Below are positions 15,460 through 22,895 of a DNA stretch of 37,999 bases, piece by piece. The notes beneath the pieces were generated by a model that was not told the origin of the DNA, did not search any database, and saw only the letters and a list, made by a program, of their open reading frames with translations. Position numbers and translations under genes: made by a program. Numbering within the stretch: the first letter of the stretch is position 1; each line of letters begins with the position of its first letter. Source of the stretch: Lachnospiraceae bacterium (lineage in GTDB: Bacteria > Bacillota > Clostridia > Lachnospirales > Lachnospiraceae); the NCBI GenBank assembly GCA_017962105.1, contig JAGCVY010000072.1, forward strand, positions 1 through 37,999. Direction: 5' to 3'.

Positions 15460-15474
15460 AAGTGCAGTTATTAT
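15446..15474 (+). promoter_or_regulatory. Promoter of the rhodanese-TusA-DsrE gene
   Basis: TTGACA (15446-15451), 17-bp spacer, TATTAT (15469-15474). The -35 is inside the operator box, so a bound protein would block polymerase. A second TATAAT at 15487-15492 has no matching -35. Confidence 0.8.
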
Positions 15475-15515
15475 AGTTCCCAATACTATAATCGCATTTG
15501 GAAAGGGATACATGT

Positions 15516-16619
15516 ATGGAAGAGGTCACATATAAAAACATTTCGGCTGAGGAATTTTCCGGTTTGGACTACGCAGGGGTAACACTGGTGGATCTGAGAG
15601 AGCCGGATGAGTTAATCGTCAGTGGAATAGAGGGAGCTGTTAACCTTCCGTTCAGTAGTTTCCCGAAAGGGATCGATGATATACCGAAGGATAAGCCGGT
15701 GTGTGTATTCTGCCGTGAAGGCAGTTTCAGTGAGGAGGTGGCTGAAATACTGGCAGACAGAGGATATGAGGTTTACAACCTGGTCGGGGGGTACAATGCG
15801 TACAGAAAGCCGGAAGAGAATAAAGACAGCAGTAAAGAGGAAAAGGAAGTCTTTATAAATGCGAAAGCATTGCGATGCCCGGGCCCGATTGTGAAAGTGG
15901 CTGATACACTGCGCAGTCTCCCTGAGAACAGCATAGTGAGAGTTGAAACGACAGAAGATGCTTTTTACTCGGATATTAAGGTCTGGACGCAGAGAACCGG
16001 CAATAAGCTGCTTTCTTTGGCTGCAGATAACGGAGTGATCACGGCAAGGATTCAGAAGAAAAGCAGAGCGGAAGGAAACGGAGGTTTGAACGGAGATCCC
16101 GGCTTTAATGCGGAAAATGGTACTCTGGGCGGGAAACACGTCCAACTTGGAGAAGATAAAACTTTTATTGTATTCAGCGGTGATCTTGATAAAACGATCG
16201 CTGCATTCATCATTGCAAACGGAGCCGCCAGTCTGGGACGAAATGTGACAATGTTTTTCACGTTCTGGGGACTGAACATTTTACGAAAAGCAAACCGGGT
16301 CAAAGTAAAGAAGAGTTTTATAGAGAAGATGTTCGGGTTTATGATGCCCAGAGGCAGCAAAAAACTAGGACTGTCACGCATGAATATGTGTGGTGCCGGG
16401 AGCAAAATGATACGCGGCATAATGAAGAGCAAAGGAATCTCTTCGCTGGAAGAACTGATGCAGGACGCGATCGATCATGGTGTCCGTCTGGTTGCATGTC
16501 AGATGAGTATGGATGTAATGGGAATCCGAAGGGAGGAGTTGATTGACGGCGTTGAACTCGGCGGAGTAGCTACATTCATCGGTGCCGGCGAGACTTCGGA
16601 CATCAGCCTGTTCATATAG
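15516..16619 (+). CDS. Rhodanese-TusA-DsrE triple-domain sulfurtransferase
   Basis: A persulfide relay in one 367-residue chain. Residues 6-97 are a rhodanese domain with catalytic Cys66 in the loop CREGS. Residues 112-182 are a TusA domain with the CPGP motif (Cys121). Residues 215-367 are a DsrE/DrsH-like domain with FSGDLDKTIAAFIIANGAAS and a conserved cysteine in ACQMSMDVMG. A flexible Gly/Asn-rich linker (185-212) joins the last two. The architecture is that of stand-alone versions of the C-terminal part of CoA-disulfide reductase-type enzymes. ATG 15516 has AAAGGG at 8 nt. The shared operator with the metY transcript places it in the same sulfur regulon. Confidence 0.92.
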   Translation: MEEVTYKNISAEEFSGLDYAGVTLVDLREPDELIVSGIEGAVNLPFSSFPKGIDDIPKDKPVCVFCREGSFSEEVAEILADRGYEVYNLVGGYNAYRKPEENKDSSKEEKEVFINAKALRCPGPIVKVADTLRSLPENSIVRVETTEDAFYSDIKVWTQRTGNKLLSLAADNGVITARIQKKSRAEGNGGLNGDPGFNAENGTLGGKHVQLGEDKTFIVFSGDLDKTIAAFIIANGAASLGRNVTMFFTFWGLNILRKANRVKVKKSFIEKMFGFMMPRGSKKLGLSRMNMCGAGSKMIRGIMKSKGISSLEELMQDAIDHGVRLVACQMSMDVMGIRREELIDGVELGGVATFIGAGETSDISLFI

Positions 16620-16677
16620 GGACAGGAAAACGAGCGTCTGATCGTTCGGGAAAATCCCATCTTTGAAAGTGTAATAA

Positions 16678-16698
16678 ATACCTATTGACATAGTAGGT
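16678..16698 (+). promoter_or_regulatory. Operator copy 2, Rrf2/CymR-like box
   Basis: Identical over 21 bases to the box at 15439-15459 and placed at the same position relative to the promoter, over TTGACA. Flanking sequence differs, so this is conserved as a site and not part of a longer duplication. Confidence 0.78.
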
Positions 16699-16713
16699 CA
16701 ATGGTGCTATAAT
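16685..16713 (+). promoter_or_regulatory. Promoter of the metY-encapsulin transcript
   Basis: TTGACA (16685-16690), 17-bp spacer, TATAAT (16708-16713): full consensus. Transcription should begin near 16720, only about 20 nt before the leader peptide start. Confidence 0.92.
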
Positions 16714-16741
16714 CGCACCAAATTGTAAAGGAGACGGCGAA

Positions 16742-16852
16742 ATGTTTGAGCAGCAGACAGCTTCAAAACGCAACATGTGTTGGCGAATGCGGTACACCCG
16801 GGCATATACTATGGCTGGGGCGTTTGAATGTCTGCGTTCGCGCCTCTCTTGA
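16742..16852 (+). CDS. Leader peptide ORF (36 codons) of a possible attenuator
   Basis: ATG 16742 has AAGGAG at 16728-16733. It encodes 36 residues with the central run MCWRMRYTRAYTM, containing Cys, Trp and several Met and Tyr codons, plus a second Cys at codon 30, and stops at TGA 16850. It sits between a consensus promoter and a terminator ahead of a sulfur amino acid gene. The segment CCCGGGCA (16797-16804) inside it is an exact complement of TGCCCGGG (16884-16891) in the 5' arm of the terminator. That is the arrangement of leader-peptide attenuation. Which amino acid is sensed cannot be decided; Cys or Met is suggested by context. Confidence 0.6.
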   Translation: MFEQQTASKRNMCWRMRYTRAYTMAGAFECLRSRLS

Positions 16853-16884
16853 GCAAACAAGAACAGATGACTCTGAAGCCATTT

Positions 16885-16921
16885 GCCCGGGAACGGAAAC
16901 AACCAGTTCCCGGGCTTTTTT
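16885..16921 (+). terminator. Attenuator terminator upstream of metY
   Basis: GCCCGGGAAC (16885-16894) pairs perfectly with GTTCCCGGGC (16906-16915), followed by T6. No promoter is seen between it and metY, so transcription of the whole downstream cluster must pass it. Confidence 0.92.
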
Positions 16922-16955
16922 CTGCCCGGAACAATAAACGGAGGGCATGAAAGAC

Positions 16956-18200
16956 ATGGAGACAGATTGTAATTTCGGAACAAAACTTTTACACGGAAAG
17001 GCAGTATCCGCCTATGGGGACAGGGCAATCCTCCCGCCGGTTCATCAGGTTTCTGCGTTTCGATATGAGAGTATGGAGGCCCTTGAAAGAGTTTTTGCCC
17101 ATAAGAACCCCGGATATGCCTACACGAGGATCGGTAATCCCACATTGTCTTCCTTCGAAGGACGGATCAATGAGTTGGAAGGCGGAAGCGGCGCAATCAG
17201 CTGCAGCAGCGGGATGGCGGCAATTTCTTCCGCACTCCTCGCGGTCTGTGAAAGCGGAGACGAAATTATAGCGGGGAGCGGTTTGTACGGTGGAACAGTT
17301 GATCTGCTTCATGATCTCGAAAAACTGGGTATCCACACTGTCTTTGCGGAAAAACTGGATGCCGCTGCGGTGAACACTCTTACCACGGACAGGACGAAAG
17401 TGGTCTTCGGAGAATTTGTCTCAAATCCGTCACTTGAAGTGTTGAACATTTCGGAGATCTCCGAGGCGGCACACGCGAAGGGTATTCCCCTCTTTGTGGA
17501 TGCAACCACGGTAACTCCGTACCTGGCCCGGCCGCTTTCACTCGGCGCGGATGTGGTGATCCATTCCACGTCAAAGTACATCAACGGCGGGGGAAACTCG
17601 ATTGGCGGAGTGATCGTGGACGGGGGGAAGTTCGCATGGAACATTTCCGTCCATACGGCGCTTCGGGGATATGAACGGTATGGGAAAATGGCCCTTCTCA
17701 TTCGCCTTCGAACCGATCTCTGGGAAAACATGGGGGCATGTATGGCACCAATGAATGCGTACCTCTCGAGCATCGGTTTGGACACGTTGGCAATTCGCAT
17801 GGAACGGATCTGTTCGAACGCCGACAGACTTGCACACGCGCTCGCCGGAATAGAGGGGATCAGCGTAAACTATCTGACGCTTCCGGATCATCCGTGTCAC
17901 GCTAAGGCGAAAACGTATTTCGATGGACGGGGAGGAGGCATCCTGACATTCCGGGCAGGAACGAAGGAGAGGGCATTTTCCGTGATCAATAAGCTGCGAT
18001 ATGCCCTCATCGCGAGCAATATCGGCGATATCCGGACTCTTGTGATCCATCCTGCATCTACGTTGTATCGAAAGCTGGACAGCAAAACACGGGAAGCCGC
18101 AGGGGTTTATGAGGATACGGTTCGTGTGAGCGTCGGGATTGAGGATGTCGAGGATTTGATCGCGGATTTCAGAGCCGCGATAGAAGGAGCAGGCCGATGA
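16956..18200 (+). CDS. metY: O-acetylhomoserine sulfhydrylase family PLP enzyme
   Basis: Predicted to add a sulfur nucleophile to O-acetylhomoserine, giving homocysteine or a carrier-homocysteine adduct. Fold-type I Cys/Met metabolism PLP family. AYTRIGNPTLSSFEGRINELEGG near residue 50 and SCSSGMAAISSALL near 80 shape the active site and bind the PLP phosphate. FVDATTVTPYL holds the pyridine-binding Asp, and HSTSKYINGGGNSIGG near 205 holds the PLP lysine. Length about 414 aa is normal for MetY. ATG 16956 is preferred because GGAGGG (16940-16945) is only 1 nt from ATG 16947. The stop overlaps the JAMM gene (ATGA). In Wolinella succinogenes MetY works with a thiocarboxylated carrier, a JAMM protease and an E1, as found here. 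A cystathionine gamma-synthase role cannot be excluded. Confidence 0.88.
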   Translation: METDCNFGTKLLHGKAVSAYGDRAILPPVHQVSAFRYESMEALERVFAHKNPGYAYTRIGNPTLSSFEGRINELEGGSGAISCSSGMAAISSALLAVCESGDEIIAGSGLYGGTVDLLHDLEKLGIHTVFAEKLDAAAVNTLTTDRTKVVFGEFVSNPSLEVLNISEISEAAHAKGIPLFVDATTVTPYLARPLSLGADVVIHSTSKYINGGGNSIGGVIVDGGKFAWNISVHTALRGYERYGKMALLIRLRTDLWENMGACMAPMNAYLSSIGLDTLAIRMERICSNADRLAHALAGIEGISVNYLTLPDHPCHAKAKTYFDGRGGGILTFRAGTKERAFSVINKLRYALIASNIGDIRTLVIHPASTLYRKLDSKTREAAGVYEDTVRVSVGIEDVEDLIADFRAAIEGAGR

Positions 18201-18640
18201 GTACGATTCAGATTACTTCGGAGTGTTTGCAGAGGATCCGAATCCATTCTGAATTGATGTATCCAAACGAAGGATGCGGGCTTTTGTTTAGTGAGGAACA
18301 GAACTCCGACGAGAGAGTTCTCTTAGGCAGTGCGGTTGGGATTATCAACCGGAAGGAAAGCGAGACAGCGAGGAAAGCATATCTCATCAGTCCACGTGAT
18401 CTGATCAGAGCGGAGACGGAATACCGAAGAAAAGGAGTCTTGATATCGGGAATTTTTCATTCTCATCCGGATAAGCCGGCGGTTCCGTCCGAAGAAGACG
18501 GAAACTGGATGATCCCCGGAATTGTCTACGGGATTCTCCCGGTGTACGGCGGAACTGCGGGAAATATACGGTTTTGGATGAAACGATCGGCAGACGAAAA
18601 GCCGACTGAATTATTCGCGGAAGCGCAGAAGAAGGAGTGA
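18197..18640 (+). CDS. JAMM/Mov34 metalloprotease 1 (Mec+/HcyD-like)
   Basis: 147-residue zinc isopeptidase-like protease. The JAMM motif is complete: Glu25 (NEGCGLL), His88 and His90 (FHSHP), Ser98 and Asp101, with the exact H-x-H-x7-S-x2-D spacing. Bacterial relatives either release an amino acid from a sulfur carrier adduct (Mec+) or trim carrier C-termini to expose Gly-Gly (HcyD). It overlaps metY and lies 10 bp before a gene whose sulfur carrier domain has its Gly-Gly buried inside a fusion. So cutting that fusion is an attractive role, by inference. AGAAGGAG precedes the ATG. Confidence 0.9.
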   Translation: MSTIQITSECLQRIRIHSELMYPNEGCGLLFSEEQNSDERVLLGSAVGIINRKESETARKAYLISPRDLIRAETEYRRKGVLISGIFHSHPDKPAVPSEEDGNWMIPGIVYGILPVYGGTAGNIRFWMKRSADEKPTELFAEAQKKE

Positions 18641-18650
18641 AGACAAAACG

Positions 18651-20111
18651 ATGAAGGTGATCATTTCCGCAACATTGCGGTATTTCTTCGGACATACTGT
18701 CGAGGAGGAGATACAGGGCGATACAATCAATGAAGTGCTTGCAAATCTGATCCGGAAGTATCCGGAAGCAAAAAAAGGTTTGTATGACGAATCGGGGCAA
18801 TTGCGCGAGTTCATAAGGATTTTTCTGAACGACAGTGATGTGACGGAGGAGGCTGAACGCCTTAAGACAAGAATCCCGGAAGGTGCAACATTACAGCTCC
18901 TTCCGCTGATTGCCGGAGGAGCTCCAGAGGACAGCTTGATTTCGGAGGAAAGAAGAAAGGCAGTTAACTTCGACGACCGTGATATTGAGCGGTTCAACAA
19001 ACATTTGCTGCTGCGGGAAATCGGTGTTAAGGGGCAGAAAAGAATTCGCGCAGCCAAGGTCGTTGTAGTCGGCGCGGGAGCCCTTGGTTCTGCAGTGATA
19101 CAGTATCTGGCTGCTGCAGGAGTGGGAACGATCAAGATCATTGACTTTGATGAGGTGTCAGTCGGGAATCTGCAAAGTCAGGTGATACACAGCCTCCGTG
19201 ATGTAAAGAGGCCCAAGGCAGCGTCTGCAAAGGATACGGTTCGTAACATTGACCGCAATATTGAGGTTATCGCGGAAAATAAAAAACTGGATGCCGAAAA
19301 TGCAGAAGAGTTGATCGAGGGGTTTGATCTTGTGATAGATTGTACAGACAACTATCCGGCTCGATATATCCTTAACGATGCATGTATATTAAACGGAATT
19401 CCGGTGGTATACGGTGCTATCTATCAATTTGAGGGTATTGTCACTGTCTTCGGATATCGGGATGGGCCGTGTCTTCGGTGTGTTTTTCCGGCACCTCCTT
19501 CACCCGGGCTGGTTCCGACTTGTGCGGAGGGAGGGACCATCAGTCCCCTGGCGGGAATTGTCGGAAGCCTTCAGACAAGTGAGGCATTGAAACTGATCAT
19601 GGGAATCGGCGAGCATCTGAGCGGCAGGCTTCTCACTGTAGATACACTCGGACTGCATTCCGGTATTCGAAAAATCCATCATAATTGCTCCTGTCCGCTT
19701 TGCGGGGACAATCCGGTCATCAGCGAGGTAAGTGATTTCGATTACGAAGAACTTTGCGGATTGAAGGAGAATGATGAGGAAACACCGATTGAAGGATTAA
19801 CGCCGGAAGAACTGGCGCATCGCATTGAAAATCAAGATCCCATGACTATCATCGATGTCAGAGAACCTCACGAAAGGGCGCTGCAGTATTTTCTGGGAGC
19901 GATACCGATACCGATCGGCCAGCTCGCAAGGCGAAAGAAGGAGTTGAATCCGGATGTGGATACAATAATTATCTGCAGGGAGGGAAAGAGGAGCATCCTT
20001 GCGATAAATACGCTTCGGGAAGCGGGGTATCAGGGCCCTCTCTATAACCTGAAAGGCGGAGTGAATGCAATGAAGGATATCGTTTTCTCCATAGAAAGCG
20101 GTCGACTGTAA
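18651..20111 (+). CDS. Sulfur carrier-E1 (MoeB/ThiF-like)-rhodanese fusion
   Basis: 486 aa in three domains. Residues 1-90 are a MoaD/CysO-like ubiquitin-fold carrier ending IAGG (Gly89-Gly90). Residues 107-365 are an E1-like adenylyltransferase with GAGALG (141-146), zinc cysteines 274/277 and 348/351, a catalytic-type Cys291 and Asp233 (DCTDN). Residues 383-486 are a rhodanese with Cys442 in CREGKRS. Two residues are unusual: Lys117 stands where E. coli MoeB has Arg14, and Ser176 (NLQSQ) where it has Arg73, both ATP-contacting. The carrier's Gly-Gly is followed directly by Ala-Pro-Glu-Asp, so it needs cleavage to be activated. The RBS is weak (GGAGTGA), 10 bp after the JAMM stop. Confidence 0.9.
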   Translation: MKVIISATLRYFFGHTVEEEIQGDTINEVLANLIRKYPEAKKGLYDESGQLREFIRIFLNDSDVTEEAERLKTRIPEGATLQLLPLIAGGAPEDSLISEERRKAVNFDDRDIERFNKHLLLREIGVKGQKRIRAAKVVVVGAGALGSAVIQYLAAAGVGTIKIIDFDEVSVGNLQSQVIHSLRDVKRPKAASAKDTVRNIDRNIEVIAENKKLDAENAEELIEGFDLVIDCTDNYPARYILNDACILNGIPVVYGAIYQFEGIVTVFGYRDGPCLRCVFPAPPSPGLVPTCAEGGTISPLAGIVGSLQTSEALKLIMGIGEHLSGRLLTVDTLGLHSGIRKIHHNCSCPLCGDNPVISEVSDFDYEELCGLKENDEETPIEGLTPEELAHRIENQDPMTIIDVREPHERALQYFLGAIPIPIGQLARRKKELNPDVDTIIICREGKRSILAINTLREAGYQGPLYNLKGGVNAMKDIVFSIESGRL

Positions 20112-20191
20112 GAAATCTGTTTAACATCAAAACGTGACATGACTCGAAAGAGTACCAGATAAATGTCAAAAAAAGAAAAGGAGTGAAGCCA

Positions 20192-21145
20192 ATGGCCAAA
20201 GAAACTGAAAAAACAGGGATAAATGCACTCGGCGCAGCCGCAGCATATAATCTCGCCAATGTCACAAAGACCAAGCCCCAGTATGGTGCACTGACACCGA
20301 AGTGGTTGACAAAATTCCTTGAGTTCAAGGGATTGGAAACGGGTATCTTCCGTGTAAACAAAGTTGTGGAGGGAGAGACTCCGCTGGACGTGCTCTGCAG
20401 CCAGACCAAGAAGTCCGATATTATTCCGGACGGATATGTGGAGTATGAAACTGAACCGAGAGAGTACAGACTGAATTCGATCTCTACAATCATCAATGTG
20501 AATACCGCCATTGAGGATGTATACAGTGTTCCGTATGATCAGGTTCAGGAGCAGCTCGGGCTGGCCATCGAATCTCTCAGAGAACGTCAGGAAAGCCAGT
20601 TGATCAACAACGACGATTACGGTCTTTTAAAGAACATCGCGGATTCCCAGAGAATTCAAACGAGAAACGGTGCTCCGACGCCGGACGATCTTGATGAGCT
20701 GATCTCGAAGGTATGGAAGGAGCCGTCCTTCTTCCTTGCGCATCCGAGAGCGATTGCCGCATTCGAGAGAGAATGCACGAGACGCGGAGTTCCGCCGGTT
20801 GTGGTTAATATTGCGGGTGGTACGTTCCTTACATGGAGAGGCATTCCGATTGTACCGACGGACAAATTGCTGGTAGACGGTTTAAAGAACCCGACTTCAC
20901 AGAGCGGTAAGACCAACATCCTGCTGATTCGTACAGGTGAGGCAAAACGCGGTGTGATCGGATTGTTCCAGGCTGGATTAAAGAATGAACATTCCAGAGG
21001 CCTTTCCGTACGTTTCCGTGGAATCGATGACAAGGGAGTTGCTTCTTACCTGCTGTCTCTGTACTGCTCGGCTGCCATTCTTGCTGATGATGCCATTGCG
21101 GTTTTGGAAGACGTGGAGGTAGGTGAATACTATGACTACGATTGA
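20192..21145 (+). CDS. Family 2A encapsulin shell protein
   Basis: 317-residue HK97-fold protein expected to assemble into a hollow protein shell holding a cysteine desulfurase. Diagnostic family 2 stretches are the N-terminal arm with NVTKTKPQYGALTPKWL, then YVEYETEPREYRLNSISTII near residue 90, and VPYDQVQEQLGLAIESLRERQE near 115. In the A-domain, FFLAHPRAIAAFERECTRRGVPP and GGTFLTWRGIPIVPTDKL follow. It lacks a cyclic-nucleotide-binding insertion, so it is family 2A and not 2B. ATG 20192 has AAGGAG at 20177-20182. The gene overlaps the desulfurase start by 14 nt, implying coupled synthesis of shell and cargo. No phage portal, protease or tail gene is near, which argues against a prophage capsid. 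Confidence 0.93.
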   Translation: MAKETEKTGINALGAAAAYNLANVTKTKPQYGALTPKWLTKFLEFKGLETGIFRVNKVVEGETPLDVLCSQTKKSDIIPDGYVEYETEPREYRLNSISTIINVNTAIEDVYSVPYDQVQEQLGLAIESLRERQESQLINNDDYGLLKNIADSQRIQTRNGAPTPDDLDELISKVWKEPSFFLAHPRAIAAFERECTRRGVPPVVVNIAGGTFLTWRGIPIVPTDKLLVDGLKNPTSQSGKTNILLIRTGEAKRGVIGLFQAGLKNEHSRGLSVRFRGIDDKGVASYLLSLYCSAAILADDAIAVLEDVEVGEYYDYD

Positions 21146-22778
21146 ACAGTTGGCAGGAGTGCCAAGTGCGTCGGAACTCACCGAACTGGCGAATGAACTG
21201 TTCCCGGACCTGACAGAGGGCATCTTTACAGCGCCGGAAACTCCGAACACAGCTGTTCCTGAGGTAAATGCATCTCGCGAGTTTGATTGGGAGCATCCCT
21301 TTGCATATGGCGGAAACAGTTCGGATCCGTTTTTGAGTACGGTGGAAGCAGTCAGTGAACCGGACAGCGTTTTTCTGCCGGGCGGAGGAGATATCCCCGA
21401 AGTATCGACTGCGAACAACACTTCGTATGCGCCTGTCGTTCTGTCCCGTTCTCAAGCGGAAGAAAGCGGAAGAAAGATCGATGCACCGACATCCCTCGGA
21501 GGAGATGCGGTTAACCGGGACGGAGGAGGAAGCGCAAGCGACTCTTCCCGGAACGATTCAATTCGGATCGGGAGCAAAACACTGGCGCAGATCCGAGGGG
21601 ATTTTCCGATCCTTTCAGAACAGATTAACGGACACCCGCTGGTCTGGCTTGACAACGGCGCGACGACACAGCGTCCGCAGGCAGTTATCGACAGGCTGAA
21701 ATACTATTATGAGCATGAGAATTCCAATGTTCATCGTGGAGCTCATACCCTTGCAGCCAGATCGACGGACGCTTATGAAGGCGCAAGAGATATCGTCCGT
21801 GACTTCATCGGAGCACCCAGCTCGGAGGAAATCATTTTTGTCAGAGGAACCACAGAAGGCATTAATCTGGTGGCAAACGCGTACGTGAAACCGACGCTTC
21901 AACCCGGTGACGAGATTATCGTTTCCATCCTGGAGCATCACGCCAATATTGTGCCATGGCAGCTGATCGCTCAGGAAACAGGTGCGGTGATCAAGGTGAT
22001 TCCGTGTGATGAGACCGGTCAGCTTCTGCTGCACGAGTACGAAAAACTCTTTACGAAGAAGACAAAGTTCGTTGCCTGTACACATGTATCTAACGTTTTG
22101 GGAACGGTGACGCCTGTGGCGGAACTGATTGCCATTGCGCATCGGCACGGCGTAAGGATACTGATTGACGGAGCTCAGTCGGTTGCCCATATTCCGATCA
22201 GTGTGAGTGCTCTGGATGCGGATTTCTTCGTGTTTTCCGGGCATAAGATCTTTGCACCGACAGGGATTGGTGCGGTATACGGGAAGAAAGAATTGCTGGA
22301 GGTTGCAAGACCTTATCACGGAGGCGGGAACATGATCGCTGATGTGACGTTTGAGCGAACAATATACAACCCAATCCCGAACAAGTTTGAGGCAGGAACG
22401 GGAAGTATTGCGGATGCCGTCGGGCTCGGTGCTGCTCTCACTTATCTCACGGAAATCGGAATGCCTTGCGTATACCGATGGGAGCATGAGCTGTTGCAGT
22501 ACGCAATGAAAGAAATGAAGAGCGTTAAGGGGCTTCATCTGATCGGTACGGCATTGAATAAGTCTTCAGCACTTTCCTTCAAGCTGGATGGCTATTCTGA
22601 CGATGAGGTCGGTAAGCGGCTTGACAGTTATGGAATTGCAGTTCGGACGGGGCATCACTGCGCTCAGCCGGTATTGCGTCGTTTCGGGTATGAAGGTTCT
22701 GTGCGACCGACCATCGCGCTTTACAATTCGCCGGATGATATCGATGCGCTTGTTAAAGTATTGAAGACGTTTGCTTAA
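21132..22778 (+). CDS. Cysteine desulfurase, encapsulin cargo, with disordered N-terminal domain
   Basis: 548 aa. Residues about 1-145 are low-complexity and rich in Ser, Gly, Pro and Glu, with a few hydrophobic patches (ELTELANELFPDL, FDWEHPFAYGG, DSVFLPGGGDIPEV). These match the kind of targeting domain that loads this enzyme into family 2A shells. Residues 150-548 are a SufS-type group II desulfurase: LDNGATTQRPQAVID, NVHRGAHTL, SILEHHANIVPWQ, PLP lysine Lys372 (FSGHKIFAPTG) and catalytic Cys510 (RTGHHCAQPVL). It converts cysteine to alanine and enzyme persulfide. ATG 21132 follows GGAGGTAGG. A stem structure separates it from the serine acetyltransferase. Confidence 0.94.
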   Translation: MTTIEQLAGVPSASELTELANELFPDLTEGIFTAPETPNTAVPEVNASREFDWEHPFAYGGNSSDPFLSTVEAVSEPDSVFLPGGGDIPEVSTANNTSYAPVVLSRSQAEESGRKIDAPTSLGGDAVNRDGGGSASDSSRNDSIRIGSKTLAQIRGDFPILSEQINGHPLVWLDNGATTQRPQAVIDRLKYYYEHENSNVHRGAHTLAARSTDAYEGARDIVRDFIGAPSSEEIIFVRGTTEGINLVANAYVKPTLQPGDEIIVSILEHHANIVPWQLIAQETGAVIKVIPCDETGQLLLHEYEKLFTKKTKFVACTHVSNVLGTVTPVAELIAIAHRHGVRILIDGAQSVAHIPISVSALDADFFVFSGHKIFAPTGIGAVYGKKELLEVARPYHGGGNMIADVTFERTIYNPIPNKFEAGTGSIADAVGLGAALTYLTEIGMPCVYRWEHELLQYAMKEMKSVKGLHLIGTALNKSSALSFKLDGYSDDEVGKRLDSYGIAVRTGHHCAQPVLRRFGYEGSVRPTIALYNSPDDIDALVKVLKTFA

Positions 22779-22795
22779 CGATTTATCCGCGTAGG

Positions 22796-22860
22796 ATCCC
22801 GATCTGACGGAGAGTGAATCGCCGGAAAATGCACCGGCGTTTCTTCGGGAAGATCGGGAT
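22796..22860 (+). other. Nested RNA hairpin between desulfurase and serine acetyltransferase
   Basis: ATCCCGATCT (22796-22805) pairs perfectly with AGATCGGGAT (22851-22860). Inside, CGCCGG (22820-22825) pairs with CCGGCG (22834-22839). There is no U tract. It could stabilise or process the mRNA to alter the ratio of shell and cargo to downstream enzymes. Confidence 0.6.
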
Positions 22861-22895
22861 TTCGAAGCGGAACAACCCCTTAGCAGAGGAATGAC

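Noticed and set aside
16746-16937. Cys-rich 63-codon frame in the metY leader, starting at TTG
   Set aside because: It runs through the terminator, has a worse start than the ATG at 16742, and has no conserved motif.
16714-16955. SAM riboswitch or T-box upstream of metY
   Set aside because: Neither the S-box core pattern nor a T-box TGGnACCGCG sequence is present; the ORF plus terminator fits attenuation better.
21123-21131. GTG start for the desulfurase at 21123
   Set aside because: ATG 21132 has better spacing to GGAGGTAGG; GTG 21123 touches it.
20192-21145. Prophage major capsid protein as an alternative to encapsulin
   Set aside because: No portal, protease, terminase or tail genes nearby, and the overlap with a cysteine desulfurase is specific to family 2A encapsulins.
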